From positions 1-54,092 of the forward strand of contig NZ_PEBQ01000080.1 of assembly GCF_002738225.1 (NCBI RefSeq): DNA of 54,092 bases, in the 5' to 3' direction. Positions 9,532 to 18,686 of this stretch are shown here, in pieces (positions within the stretch are counted from its first letter, which is position 1; the number at the start of each line of letters is the position of its first letter). Source of the stretch: Acetobacter pomorum. Lineage in GTDB: Bacteria > Pseudomonadota > Alphaproteobacteria > Acetobacterales > Acetobacteraceae. The notes beneath the pieces were generated by a model, which worked only from the letters and a program-made list of their open reading frames with translations, did no database searches and was not told the DNA's origin. A program made the translations under genes and the position numbers.

Positions 9532-10428
9532 ATGTCTGAAACCATGCTTGAAAACGATATCCTGCCACGGATGTCTGCCTCTGAAGTGCCCAGCGGCCTG
9601 CTGCCTGTTGATGGACAGGAAGGCGTGTGGCATCTGGCCCCGCCAACCAAGGAATACGGGCACCTTTACCCTGCCAAGGTTCTGACCGTTCATCACTGGA
9701 CGGACCGCCTGTTCAGCTTCACCACCACCCGTGACCCCGGCCTGCGCTTTGAAAACGGCCAGTTTGCCATGATCGGGATTGAAGTAGACGGCAAGCCCCT
9801 GCTGCGTGCCTATTCCATTGCATCCCCCAACTATGCGGATGAAATGGAATTTCTTTCCATCGCTGTGCCCAACGGCCCGCTGACATCCCGCCTGCGCCAC
9901 GTAAAAGTGGGTGATACGGTGCTGATCGGCCGCAAACCAACAGGCACGCTGTTGCTGGATAACCTGCGCCCCGGTCGTAACCTGTATTTCCTTTCCACCG
10001 GCACAGGGCTGGCTCCGTTCATGAGCCTGATCAAAGATCCAGAATGTTACGAACGGTATGACCACGTTATCCTGACCCACACCGTGCGTCTGTCTGGTGA
10101 ACTGGCATATTCCAACCATATCCGCCACGAACTGCCGCAGCACGAGTTCCTTGGTGAGGAAATCAAGGAAAAGCTGCTGTATTACCCGGCTGTCACGCGT
10201 GAAGACTTTGCCGTAACAGAACGCATCACCAAGCTGATTGAATCGGGCAAGATCTTCAAGGATCTGAACATTCCTGAACTGGACCCCGAACATGACCGTG
10301 TCATGATCTGCGGTTCACCAGAAATGCTGGCCGATACGGAAGCCCTGCTGCGTGCGCGTGGGTTTGATGAAGGCAACATGTCCACCCCCGGTGCATACGT
10401 GGTGGAAAAAGCGTTTGCTGAACGATAA
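9532..10428 (+). CDS. fpr: Ferredoxin--NADP(+) reductase
   Basis: A 298-residue FAD enzyme that moves electrons between NADPH and ferredoxin or flavodoxin. The FAD-binding beta-barrel carries RAYSIASPNYADEMEF (RxYS motif), and the NADP domain carries STGTGLAPFMSLI and CGSPEML, ending in VEKAFAER as in bacterial subclass Fpr enzymes. It is about 40 residues longer at the N-terminus than the usual 257, with no signal peptide in the extra part; a later start is possible but no good downstream site was seen. The 7Fe ferredoxin gene at 23565 is a possible partner. Confidence 0.92.
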   Translation: MSETMLENDILPRMSASEVPSGLLPVDGQEGVWHLAPPTKEYGHLYPAKVLTVHHWTDRLFSFTTTRDPGLRFENGQFAMIGIEVDGKPLLRAYSIASPNYADEMEFLSIAVPNGPLTSRLRHVKVGDTVLIGRKPTGTLLLDNLRPGRNLYFLSTGTGLAPFMSLIKDPECYERYDHVILTHTVRLSGELAYSNHIRHELPQHEFLGEEIKEKLLYYPAVTREDFAVTERITKLIESGKIFKDLNIPELDPEHDRVMICGSPEMLADTEALLRARGFDEGNMSTPGAYVVEKAFAER

Positions 10429-10488
10429 GGCACACGTTTTTATGCCCCACACCGCCGCTTAAAACACATTATTAAAGGAGCGCTCCCC

Positions 10489-11886
10489 ATGAGCTATGAT
10501 TTTGATCTTCTGGTTATTGGGGCGGGCTCCGGCGGCGTGCGATGCGCGCGCATTGCGGCCAGCCACGGTGCGCGCGTTGCCATTGCAGAAAGCCGACACT
10601 GGGGCGGTACCTGTGTAAATTTGGGCTGCGTGCCCAAAAAGCTGATGGTACAGGCCAGTGAATACGGCGATATGGTGGATGATAGCCACGGTTTTGGCTG
10701 GACCTCCACCCGCGGCACGCATGACTGGGGCAAGCTGATGGCCGCAAAGGACCGGGAAATTACCCGCCTGAACGGCATTTATGTCTCCATGCTGGAAAAA
10801 GCCGGTATCACACTCCTGACCGGCCATGCCCGTTTTGTAGATGGACACAGTGTCCGCATTGAACCTTCCCCCCTTGCGCCGGATGAAGCCCCCCGCACCG
10901 TTACGGCACAACGCATTGTTATTGCCACTGGTTCCACACCCGTAAAACCTGACATTCTTGGCGCAGAGCTGGCCATTACATCTGACGAGGCCTTCCACCT
11001 GCCGCAACGGCCAGAACGGGTGGTTATTATTGGCAGCGGATATATCGGGTTGGAATTTGCCGGTATTTTTGCTGGCCTGGGCTCCAAGGTCGATCTGGTT
11101 TACCGGCGTGATCTGCCCTTGCGCGGGTTTGATGAAGAAATGCGCAGCGCCATGGCAGAAGCCATTGATGCGCGCGGCATTACACAGCACCGCCACACCC
11201 AATTTACCGCCATTACCAAAGAGGGCACAGACCTTGTGCTCACGCTGGATAATGGCCAGCACCTGCGCGCAGATTGCGTTTTTATGGCAACAGGCCGACG
11301 CCCTAAAATTGATGCTCTGGGGCTAGAAAATACTGCCATCACCATCGCAGATAATGGCCGCATCAAGGTGGACACCAATAGCGAGACAGCCCAGCCGGGT
11401 GTTTACGCCATTGGGGATGTGACAGACCGTATCAACCTTACCCCCGTTGCCATTGCCGAAGGCCATAATCTGGCAGACCGCCTGTTTGGCAAAGAGCCTG
11501 CGCGCCAATGGTGCTACGCTACAACCCCCAAGGCTGTTTTCTTCTCTCCTCCGCTGGCAACTGTCGGGCTAACAGAGGAAGAAGCTGCCCGAAATGGCGT
11601 GGTGGATATTTATTTCACGCGCTTCACCCCCATGCGCCACACTCTGACGGGGCGTAAACGTAAAACGGTTATGAAGCTGGTTGTTGACCAGAAAAGCCAG
11701 AAAGTTGTGGGCGTACATATCTTGGGCGATGATGCACCAGAAATGCTTCAGGGCGTGGCCATTGCCGTAACGGCTGAACTGACAAAAGCAGATTTTGACC
11801 GCACAATCGGTATTCATCCCACATCGGCTGAAGAACTGGTCACCATGCGGACCCGCACGCGGGAAACCCCAAAAGCTGAAGGATAA
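10489..11886 (+). CDS. gor: Glutathione-disulfide reductase
   Basis: A 465-residue FAD flavoprotein that reduces oxidised glutathione with NADPH. It has the N-terminal GAGSGGVRCAR dinucleotide fold, the redox disulfide GGTCVNLGCVPKKLM, a second nucleotide fold GSGYIGLEFAGIF, and the C-terminal dimer domain with the active-site His in IGIHPTSAEE. The KKLM after the second Cys and the Arg residues YRRDLPLRGFD after the second fold fit glutathione reductase rather than lipoamide dehydrogenase. AAAGGAG precedes the ATG at ideal spacing. The dihydroorotase-like gene follows after six bases, so the two are probably co-transcribed. Confidence 0.93.
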   Translation: MSYDFDLLVIGAGSGGVRCARIAASHGARVAIAESRHWGGTCVNLGCVPKKLMVQASEYGDMVDDSHGFGWTSTRGTHDWGKLMAAKDREITRLNGIYVSMLEKAGITLLTGHARFVDGHSVRIEPSPLAPDEAPRTVTAQRIVIATGSTPVKPDILGAELAITSDEAFHLPQRPERVVIIGSGYIGLEFAGIFAGLGSKVDLVYRRDLPLRGFDEEMRSAMAEAIDARGITQHRHTQFTAITKEGTDLVLTLDNGQHLRADCVFMATGRRPKIDALGLENTAITIADNGRIKVDTNSETAQPGVYAIGDVTDRINLTPVAIAEGHNLADRLFGKEPARQWCYATTPKAVFFSPPLATVGLTEEEAARNGVVDIYFTRFTPMRHTLTGRKRKTVMKLVVDQKSQKVVGVHILGDDAPEMLQGVAIAVTAELTKADFDRTIGIHPTSAEELVTMRTRTRETPKAEG

Positions 11887-11892
11887 TTCCCC

Positions 11893-13257
11893 ATGTCACC
11901 TTCTGACCTTTTTATTGGCAACCAGCGTGGCCCGTTTGATCTGGCGCTAAAAGGTGGCTCCGTTGTGCTGCCTGATGCCACGGTGGAAACCACAGTTTAC
12001 GTTAAGGATGGCACCATTGCCGCTATTGGCGGACAAGCCGACGCCGCCCGCACCATAGACTGCACGGGGCTGACCATTCTACCTGGGGTAATCGACACTC
12101 AGGTTCATTTCCGTGAGCCGGGGGCCGAGGAAAATGAAAACCTCGAATCCGGCAGCCGGGCAGCCGTGCTGGGGGGCGTTACGGGCGTGTTTGAAATGCC
12201 CAACACCAAACCCACAACCTCCACCCCAGAAGCAGTGGCAGACAAGCTGGCCCGCGCAAAAGGCCGCATGTGGTGCGAACATGCCTTTTACGTTGGGGCC
12301 ACGGTTGATAACGCCGACCAATGCGGTGAGCTGGAAAAACTCCCCGGCACCGCTGGTATTAAGGTTTTTATGGGGTCTTCCACTGGCAGCCTACTGGTTT
12401 CGGAAGACAGCATGTTGGAACGTGTGCTGAAATCTGGCCAGCGGCGTGTTGCCATTCATGCTGAAGATGAAACCCGGCTGAAAGAACGCATGGGGGAACG
12501 TATTGAGGGCGATCCTTCATCTCACCCGGTTTGGCGGGATGATGAAACAGCCCTACGTGCCACCACCCGCGTGTTGCATCTGGCCCGCAAAACGGGCCGG
12601 CGTGTGCATGTGCTGCATATTACCACACCGGCAGAACTGGTGCTGATTGCCCAGCACCGTGATGTAGCAAGCTGTGAAGTGACCCCCCAGCATCTGACAC
12701 TGGCGGGAGAGGAAGCCTATGCCCGTCTTGGCACACTGGCACAGATGAACCCCCCTATCCGCTCCGGTGCGCACCGTGAGGGTCTATGGTATTGGGTCTC
12801 ACAAGGGCTGCCGGATGTAATTGGTTCAGACCATGCTCCCCATGACAAGGAAGCCAAAGCCCGCACCTATCCGGCCTCGCCTTCTGGCATGCCGGGCGTG
12901 CAAACGCTCCTGCCGCTCATGCTCAATCACGTTGCACACCACCGGCTGACACTCCGCCGTCTGGTGGACCTCACATCCGCAGGCCCGCAGCGTTTGTTTG
13001 GTTTGGTGCGCAAAGGCCGCATTGCCGTTGGATATGATGCTGATTTTACAATTGTGGACCTGAAAGCCCAGTGGACAATCAAGGAAAACTGGCTGGCCTC
13101 TCGCTGCGGATGGTCTCCCTTCACGGGAGATACCGTAACAGGCCGCCCGGTTGGCACCATTATCCGCGGTCATCAGGTGATGTGGGAAGGAACATTGGCA
13201 GACAAAGCCGTGGGGGAACCTTTCCGTTTTGATGCAACGGACAGGCCTGCTGGCTGA
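11893..13257 (+). CDS. pyrC: Dihydroorotase-like cyclic amidohydrolase
   Basis: A 454-residue class I dihydroorotase-type amidohydrolase; the expected reaction is carbamoyl-aspartate to dihydroorotate in pyrimidine synthesis. It shows GVIDTQVHFREPG, MPNTKP, GIKVFMGSSTGSLL, AIHAEDE, VHVLHITT and GSDHAPHDKEAK. The first metal His of the usual HxH is Gln here (Q70-V-H72), while the later His and Asp ligands remain. I recall the same change in other alphaproteobacterial proteins annotated as dihydroorotase, so it may be a lineage variant. An inactive paralogue or another amidohydrolase activity is the alternative. AAGGA precedes the ATG; it is probably in an operon with gor. Confidence 0.8.
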   Translation: MSPSDLFIGNQRGPFDLALKGGSVVLPDATVETTVYVKDGTIAAIGGQADAARTIDCTGLTILPGVIDTQVHFREPGAEENENLESGSRAAVLGGVTGVFEMPNTKPTTSTPEAVADKLARAKGRMWCEHAFYVGATVDNADQCGELEKLPGTAGIKVFMGSSTGSLLVSEDSMLERVLKSGQRRVAIHAEDETRLKERMGERIEGDPSSHPVWRDDETALRATTRVLHLARKTGRRVHVLHITTPAELVLIAQHRDVASCEVTPQHLTLAGEEAYARLGTLAQMNPPIRSGAHREGLWYWVSQGLPDVIGSDHAPHDKEAKARTYPASPSGMPGVQTLLPLMLNHVAHHRLTLRRLVDLTSAGPQRLFGLVRKGRIAVGYDADFTIVDLKAQWTIKENWLASRCGWSPFTGDTVTGRPVGTIIRGHQVMWEGTLADKAVGEPFRFDATDRPAG

Positions 13258-13292
13258 ATTTATTTCCAGCACGGTCATTCAGCGCACAGCAA

Positions 13293-13327
13293 AAACCCCT
13301 TCTGCCATATTGGCAGAAGGGGTTTGT
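13293..13327. terminator. Bidirectional terminator, 15-bp perfect stem
   Basis: Positions 13293-13307 pair perfectly with 13311-13325 around a three-base loop TAT, with A-rich and T-rich flanks. It lies between the dihydroorotase-like gene and the convergent glycan operon and can stop transcription from both sides. Confidence 0.92.
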
Positions 13328-13353
13328 TTTATACTGCACAACGCTTTTGAAAA

Positions 13354-13818
13354 TCAGGGAAAACTGGAGCGCTTGTAGGGATAGCGATCAACCATCATCC
13401 GCAAAGGGGCAAATTCCTTGTTGGAAAAAGCTCTGTAATGCACCTGTGACCCATCCGGGTTTTCAACAAACACGGTAGAGTTCCAGTCCGCAGCACTAAT
13501 ACCGGTCCACAGTGTCAATACCAGAGCTTCTTTGCCCTGCGCATCATTGAGCACCATCCGCGCATCACCCGATGAAGGCGGTGTGCGCGTTAAAGGCCCC
13601 CATCCTCCTTTGTTATCCTGAAACCAGTCATTCACCGTTTTCACTTCGTCAGGGCTTAGGGCACGTTTGCGGTGCATGGGGCCAACATCAATCGTGCCGC
13701 TGGTCACCTGCGGAAAGGAAACCGGCCTCAGGTTCGGCAAAGCCACTTTCCAGATCAGTGCTGCTGTACTGAGCGTAAAAATAAAAAAGCCAATAATAAA
13801 AGCCGTCTCTTTCCGCAT
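13354..13818 (-). CDS. Hypothetical membrane-anchored protein
   Basis: A 154-residue protein of no family I recognise. Residues about 7-28 form one hydrophobic helix after a short basic N-terminus, so it is a signal anchor or uncleaved signal with the rest in the periplasm. The soluble part has LSPDEVKTVNDWFQDNKGGWGPLTRTPPSSG and later TLWTGISAADWNSTVFVENPDGSQVHYRAFS, reminiscent of small periplasmic beta-rich domains. It starts 16 bp after the aminotransferase stop and is probably the last gene of that operon. Whether it has any role in glycan synthesis is unknown. Confidence 0.7.
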   Translation of the reverse strand: MRKETAFIIGFFIFTLSTAALIWKVALPNLRPVSFPQVTSGTIDVGPMHRKRALSPDEVKTVNDWFQDNKGGWGPLTRTPPSSGDARMVLNDAQGKEALVLTLWTGISAADWNSTVFVENPDGSQVHYRAFSNKEFAPLRMMVDRYPYKRSSFP

Positions 13819-13834
13819 TATCTATATCTTTCTC

Positions 13835-14971
13835 TTACCCACGCACCGCAGCAATAACGCGGGCCACTTCTGCATCTGTCAGTTCCGGGTGAATGGGCAA
13901 CGCCAGAATGCGCTGTGCCAGATCTTCTGAAACCGGCAGCGCCGTTCCATCATGATGATCACGGTAGGCGGGTTGTTTATGCAGCGGCAGCGGGTAGTAG
14001 ATGGCCGATGGCACCCCATGTGCCTTCAGGCGTGCCTGCATCTGTTCACGCTCTGCACTGTTTTTCAACAAGATTGAATAAATGGCCCATGCGCTCTGAC
14101 TATTGGGCACACGCGCTGGCACCTGCACCACGTCTTTCAGGCCCGCATCATACTGGCAGGCAATTTCCTCACGACGTGTCAGCTCACGTGCAAAATCGTC
14201 CATCTTGGCCAGCAACACGGCAGCTTGCAGCGTATCCAACCGCCCGTTCATGCCCGTGCGCAAAACCTCATACCGTGTTGTGCCTTCGCCATGTGTGCGC
14301 AGGGAGCGATACAGGGCCGCACGTTCTGGATCATCCGTCAGAATAGCGCCGCCATCTCCGTATCCACCCAATGGCTTAGACGGAAAGAAGGACAATGTTG
14401 TTGCTGTGGCTTCCCGCCCTAATGAGGCGCCATTCAGCTTTGCCCCAAAGGACTGTGCACAATCCGCCAGCAGAAAAAGATCTTCCTCCTGCGCAATGGC
14501 GCGCAAATCTGCCCACGGCGCAGGCTGGCCGAACAGGTCCACCCCAACAATGGCGCGAGGCTTCAGCTTTCCTGCCTTCCGCACGGCACGAATACGGCTG
14601 CGCAGGTGCTCTGGGTCAATCTGGAAAGTGTTTGGGTCAACATCCACAAAAACAGGTGTGGCCCCCAGCACCAAAGGCACCTCTGCTGTGGCGGTGTAGG
14701 TAAATGCTGGCAGGAACACGGCATTGCCCCGGCCAATCTGCTCGCCCATCATGACAATCTGCAGAGCATCCGTGCCGGATGAAACACCCACACATTCTTG
14801 CGCACCGCACCATTGAGCAAGGCGTTGCTCCAACTCCAGCACCTCTGGCCCCATTACAAAGCGGCAATGCGCCAAAACAGCTTCCAACCGCTGCCGCAAT
14901 GCGGGTTCCAGCCGTTTCTGCTGGGCTGCAAGATCAAGAAAAGCGATCGGCCTGTTTTCTGAATTATTCAT
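13835..14971 (-). CDS. DegT/DnrJ/EryC1/StrS family sugar aminotransferase
   Basis: A 378-residue PLP-dependent aminotransferase that transfers an amino group, usually from glutamate, to a keto-sugar nucleotide. The N-terminus IAFLDLAAQQKRLEPAL, VSSGTDALQI, and ALVLADCAQSFGA-like region precede the PLP lysine in LSFFPSKPLGGYGDGGAI. Near the end AIYYPLPLHKQPAY is the typical DegT substrate segment. The DLAAQ opening and overall pattern resemble WbpE/WlbC-type enzymes. It overlaps the upstream dehydratase gene by four bases (ATGA), so the two are coupled; a 4-keto or 3-keto substrate made by that enzyme or a partner is likely. Confidence 0.9.
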   Translation of the reverse strand: MNNSENRPIAFLDLAAQQKRLEPALRQRLEAVLAHCRFVMGPEVLELEQRLAQWCGAQECVGVSSGTDALQIVMMGEQIGRGNAVFLPAFTYTATAEVPLVLGATPVFVDVDPNTFQIDPEHLRSRIRAVRKAGKLKPRAIVGVDLFGQPAPWADLRAIAQEEDLFLLADCAQSFGAKLNGASLGREATATTLSFFPSKPLGGYGDGGAILTDDPERAALYRSLRTHGEGTTRYEVLRTGMNGRLDTLQAAVLLAKMDDFARELTRREEIACQYDAGLKDVVQVPARVPNSQSAWAIYSILLKNSAEREQMQARLKAHGVPSAIYYPLPLHKQPAYRDHHDGTALPVSEDLAQRILALPIHPELTDAEVARVIAAVRG

Positions 14972-17022
14972 AATGCCACCTGCTCATTGCCATCGGCCTG
15001 CGCCTGTCCGCTGTGTACAACACCCGCAGCCATAGCGCCAGATACCGCAGATTCTGGCGCCAGGGCACGCACCTCTCCTGCTGGGTTATGATCGAATTCC
15101 GGCACCAGCAATGCCAGAATACGCAAAGCTGCCTGCACATCACCTTCACGCGCATAGGCCGTAATCTGGTCCACCGCCTGGCGTATCTGCTCTAAATCCA
15201 CCAGCCGCGGCGTGGCCATCAGTAACCCCGGCTCATCAGTTGGCACTGGGGCCTCCCGACCATGAAACAGTTCCTCATACAGTTTTTCACCGGGCCTGAG
15301 GCCCGTAAAACGGATGGCCACATCTTCATCAGGGCGCAAACCGGCCATATGGATCATCTGCCGGGCCAGATCTACAATGCGGACGGGTTCTCCCATATCC
15401 AGCACAAAAATGCCGCCATGCCGCAACAGGTCATCGGTGCCCGACCCATCATGACGGCGCATACCGCGCACGCTGGCCTGAAGCACAAGCCCCACGGCTT
15501 CTGGCACTGTCATGAAATAGCGGCGCATTTCCGGATGCGTAACCGTAAGTGGGCCGCCACGCTCTAATTGACGCCGAAACAAGGGCACAACAGAGCCTGT
15601 AGAGCCCAGCACATTACCAAAACGCACGGTAACGCAGCGCATGGCATCTGGCTGGCCCGATGCACGCGCACGCACATCCAGCGCCTGACAGTACATTTCC
15701 GCCGCACGCTTGGAAGCCCCCATCAGGCTGGAGGGATTTACGGCCTTGTCTGTTGAAATCACCACCATGGCCAACGCTCCATGGCGGGATGCCGTATCGG
15801 CCACCACACGCGTGCCATGCACATTGGTCAGCAACCCTTCTGCGGGGTTTGCTTCCACAATTGGCACATGTTTCAAAGCTGCGGCGTGAAACACCAGTTC
15901 TGGGCGAAACCGGGCCATAACCGCATCAAGCCGTGCTTCATCCCGCACATCGGCCACAACCACTTCACGCGGGACATGGGGGGCACAATCCGCCAGTTCC
16001 ACATCTATTTGCCACAACTCGAACTCACCATGATCGAGCAAAATCAAATGTTTGGGGCCAAGCAAGGCAATTTGCCGGACCAGTTCGGAACCAATGGTGC
16101 CCCCTGCCCCCGTTACCAGAACAGTACGGTTGCCTACCAGCCGCTCCATCCCTTCCCGATCCAGAGGCACCTGCGGACGATTGAGAAGATCTTCCAACGG
16201 CACAGGCCGTAACTGCACACGCTCGGCTGGGGTAAGATCTGTTAAAGCAGGGGTACGCAATACAGAAATCCCATGCACAGCCGCAGCATCCAGCACATTG
16301 GTTAGCGCACGCCCACGAAAGGAAGGATCTGTCACCACCAGGGATTCGGGCAGCACATTGTTTTTTGCCAGCCGATCCAGAATGGCACCAATATCCTCCA
16401 CATGCCCCAAAATGGGTACGTTATGGATACGTCGGCCTGCCTGATGGGTGCCTAAGGCTACCAGCCCTACAACCCGGATACCGGCCTCCGGATTACGTTC
16501 CAATGCACGTAGGTACAGATCGGCAACCGTATCTGCACCTATCAGCACCACACGCCGCAGGTTGGCACGCCGGAGGGCCATTCTGTGCGCCAAACGATAC
16601 CCCACACGCAGCCCACCCAGCATAACAAGCAGAACCAGTGCATAAATAACGGGAAATGTCAGACTGGGCAGCGGAAAACCCACCGCCACCAAACCACATG
16701 AAAATAGCACGGAACTGGCAATGGAGGCCCCGGCAATACCCAAAAGGTCTGAAACACCGGAAAACCGCCAGTACTGTTGCGGCATACGGAATGGCAGCCC
16801 GCTGACAAGCAGCGTAATTGCCCCCCCAGCCAAAAACCAGAGCGGGTGCAGTAATCCATCCTGCGGGGCCGCCAGCCACCGTGCCAGAGGTGCGGCAAGT
16901 GCTGCCAACACGCCATCAAGCAGGATATTTACGGCTATCCTGTTTACTGGGCGTAGGCGCGGATTACGGTGCAGGGGCTGAGAGTGTTGTGATGCCATTA
17001 TCTTGCACCTATAGCGTAGCAC
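14968..17022 (-). CDS. Membrane-bound UDP-sugar 4,6-dehydratase (WbpM/CapD/PglF type)
   Basis: About 684 residues. The N-terminal third has four hydrophobic helices typical of FlaA1/WbpM membrane members, then a CoA-binding-like Rossmann segment (VVLIGADTVADLYLRAL), then the SDR domain opening with VLVTGAGGTIGSELVRQI (about 285-302). The usual VDP is absent from LMGASKRAAEMYCQAL, which in this subfamily replaces YxxxK. These enzymes turn UDP-GlcNAc into the 4-keto-6-deoxy sugar for O-antigen, capsule or protein glycans. The GTG at 17022 has AGGA six bases upstream; an ATG at 16998 is the alternative with a weaker site. Confidence 0.9.
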   Translation of the reverse strand: MLRYRCKIMASQHSQPLHRNPRLRPVNRIAVNILLDGVLAALAAPLARWLAAPQDGLLHPLWFLAGGAITLLVSGLPFRMPQQYWRFSGVSDLLGIAGASIASSVLFSCGLVAVGFPLPSLTFPVIYALVLLVMLGGLRVGYRLAHRMALRRANLRRVVLIGADTVADLYLRALERNPEAGIRVVGLVALGTHQAGRRIHNVPILGHVEDIGAILDRLAKNNVLPESLVVTDPSFRGRALTNVLDAAAVHGISVLRTPALTDLTPAERVQLRPVPLEDLLNRPQVPLDREGMERLVGNRTVLVTGAGGTIGSELVRQIALLGPKHLILLDHGEFELWQIDVELADCAPHVPREVVVADVRDEARLDAVMARFRPELVFHAAALKHVPIVEANPAEGLLTNVHGTRVVADTASRHGALAMVVISTDKAVNPSSLMGASKRAAEMYCQALDVRARASGQPDAMRCVTVRFGNVLGSTGSVVPLFRRQLERGGPLTVTHPEMRRYFMTVPEAVGLVLQASVRGMRRHDGSGTDDLLRHGGIFVLDMGEPVRIVDLARQMIHMAGLRPDEDVAIRFTGLRPGEKLYEELFHGREAPVPTDEPGLLMATPRLVDLEQIRQAVDQITAYAREGDVQAALRILALLVPEFDHNPAGEVRALAPESAVSGAMAAGVVHSGQAQADGNEQVAL

Positions 17023-17063
17023 CTGCCATCCTAGAAGCGGCTCAACCGGACGACTGTCTTTTC

Positions 17064-18089
17064 ATGTCTTTTTCTTTTTCCTGTGTGGCAATTTTCTGCC
17101 TTTTTGGTGCCTGTATTCTTTCTGCCTGCATAGTGCGGGGTATGATTGGGCTTGCAGTTATGGATACACCAGGGCACCGCAGTGCTCATGATACGCCTAC
17201 CCCCAAAGGGGGCGGTGTAGGCGTTATGCTGGCTTTTGCTGGTGTGCTGCCAGTTCTTATGTCTCTTACCGGCCTGCCACTTTTTTCTCTGCCTGCCTGC
17301 ACGTTGGCGGCGGCCACGCTTTTATTATGTGCCGTTTCATGGCTAGATGACATTTATCAGTGGTCCCCGGCCATTAAATTTGCCGCACAATGTGCAGCAG
17401 CCTGCCTGGTTGTGGCTGGAGGCATGGCGCTACCTTGGCCCACCCCTTTTGTGGGCGCCATTCTTTCTGTATTGTGGCTGATATTTATCACCAATGCCGT
17501 CAACTTTATGGATGGATTAAACGGGCTGATTTCTGGCTGCCTATGTATTGCAGCTTTATGCATAGCCGCGTCTGCCACTTATCTGGGTGTGCCAGCCTTA
17601 CGTTGGCCCGCTTTACTTATGGCTTTTTGTCTGGCTGGTTTTCTGCCTTTCAATTTTCCACACGCACGCATTTTTCTGGGAGATGTGGGCAGCCAAGGAT
17701 GCGGGTTACTAGCTGGTGCCGCTGCACTCTATATTGCCGCACGTTCCCCCTTTCCCTCAGGTTGGGTTGTTGGGCCTGCGCTGCTGTTTCCATTGATTTA
17801 TGATGTAATTTTCACCCTGATCCGCCGCAAACTGGCCAGACATTCCTTGGTACAGGCGCATCGTGGGCATTTGTATCAGGTGCTCCACCGTAGCGGCCTA
17901 TACGCTCCCGCCATTTCCTGTATGGAATGGGCCTTCACACTTTGGGGAATGATTATAGGCTGTTTTGTTGCACCCATGCCTGTTCTGGCAGGGAGTCTGA
18001 TAGCTTTTTTACTTGTCTGCCTGCCACAACTTGTATGGACAGCCTTTGCCATTTTACGCACGCGCCAACACAAGATTGGCGCGTGGTAA
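17064..18089 (+). CDS. MraY/WecA/WbpL-like polyprenyl-phosphate sugar-1-phosphate transferase
   Basis: About 341 residues with ten or so hydrophobic helices. It has the family catalytic marks SWLDDIYQ, NAVNFMDGLNGL and FLGDVGSQGCG, then a basic loop HRGHLYQVL. Such enzymes load a HexNAc-1-phosphate from its UDP form onto undecaprenyl phosphate, the first membrane step of O-antigen or other glycan synthesis. The RAHRGHLYQ loop fits the WecA/WbpL branch rather than MraY. It is transcribed divergently from the 4,6-dehydratase with only about 40 bp between starts. ATG 17064 was chosen; in-frame starts upstream would run into the opposite gene. No clear ribosome site. Confidence 0.87.
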   Translation: MSFSFSCVAIFCLFGACILSACIVRGMIGLAVMDTPGHRSAHDTPTPKGGGVGVMLAFAGVLPVLMSLTGLPLFSLPACTLAAATLLLCAVSWLDDIYQWSPAIKFAAQCAAACLVVAGGMALPWPTPFVGAILSVLWLIFITNAVNFMDGLNGLISGCLCIAALCIAASATYLGVPALRWPALLMAFCLAGFLPFNFPHARIFLGDVGSQGCGLLAGAAALYIAARSPFPSGWVVGPALLFPLIYDVIFTLIRRKLARHSLVQAHRGHLYQVLHRSGLYAPAISCMEWAFTLWGMIIGCFVAPMPVLAGSLIAFLLVCLPQLVWTAFAILRTRQHKIGAW

Positions 18090-18098
18090 CCACAGTTT

Positions 18099-18545
18099 TT
18101 ATTTTTCCAGAGTCAGGGTAAGCCCCTGTGCAGACCCGGCAAGACGAGCCCCCTGAGAAATGGTTTCGATCTTGATGCGCACGCCATTCTTGTTTTCCAG
18201 AACAGCGCCCCCCAAGCCCTGACCCAATGTGGCCTCACCATGTGCTGCACCGTAAGTACCATTAAAATCTGATAAACGATGCAGATTATAAACTGTGCCT
18301 TTTCCCTCAATTTTGGAATAGCCAACAGCCGCAATGGTGCCACCGGTAATAGAGAATTTGTACGTCTTGCCACCGTACCGCAGCCTGCCACCACCCCAAG
18401 TATAACCAACCCCGATATCAGCAGATCTTGCTGTTATGGTCACTGTAGCAGTGGGTGAGCCCATGGCATCTTCAGCATGGGCAACAGGAATAAAACTGGC
18501 TGATGCCGCGAGCGCTGCCGCAGCAAAAAATGAAGAAAACCGCAT
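18099..18545 (-). CDS. Exported protein of unknown function
   Basis: A 148-residue protein with a clear signal peptide ending in VAHA, cleaved before EDAMG, giving a mature protein of about 124 residues. The mature part is Gly-rich and beta-like, with IGVGYTWGGGRLRYGG, a central VYNLHRLSDFNGTYGAAHGEATLGQGLGG and a closing GARLAGSAQGLTLTLE. The last part faintly recalls Gly-rich C-termini of small periplasmic DUF992/YSC84-like proteins, but I cannot assign a family. It is a single gene, convergent with the transferase gene and separated by nine bases. Confidence 0.72.
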   Translation of the reverse strand: MRFSSFFAAAALAASASFIPVAHAEDAMGSPTATVTITARSADIGVGYTWGGGRLRYGGKTYKFSITGGTIAAVGYSKIEGKGTVYNLHRLSDFNGTYGAAHGEATLGQGLGGAVLENKNGVRIKIETISQGARLAGSAQGLTLTLEK

Positions 18546-18686
18546 GAAACGTTCCTTCCTTCTGGTTATCTGACTGATATATCAGCCTGCCGCTTGCATT
18601 ATAAAAGCAGCAGGCTGTTCAGAAACTCCTGAAGAAAAAACGTTTATTGATTACAAAGGTTTCAAACCGGGTTGACCAGCAAAAAC

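Noticed and set aside
18060..18084. Hairpin ACGCGCCAA/TTGGCGCGT at the end of the sugar-phosphate transferase gene
   Set aside because: It lies inside the coding sequence and the T-rich tract comes about 12 bases later, so I do not call it a terminator.
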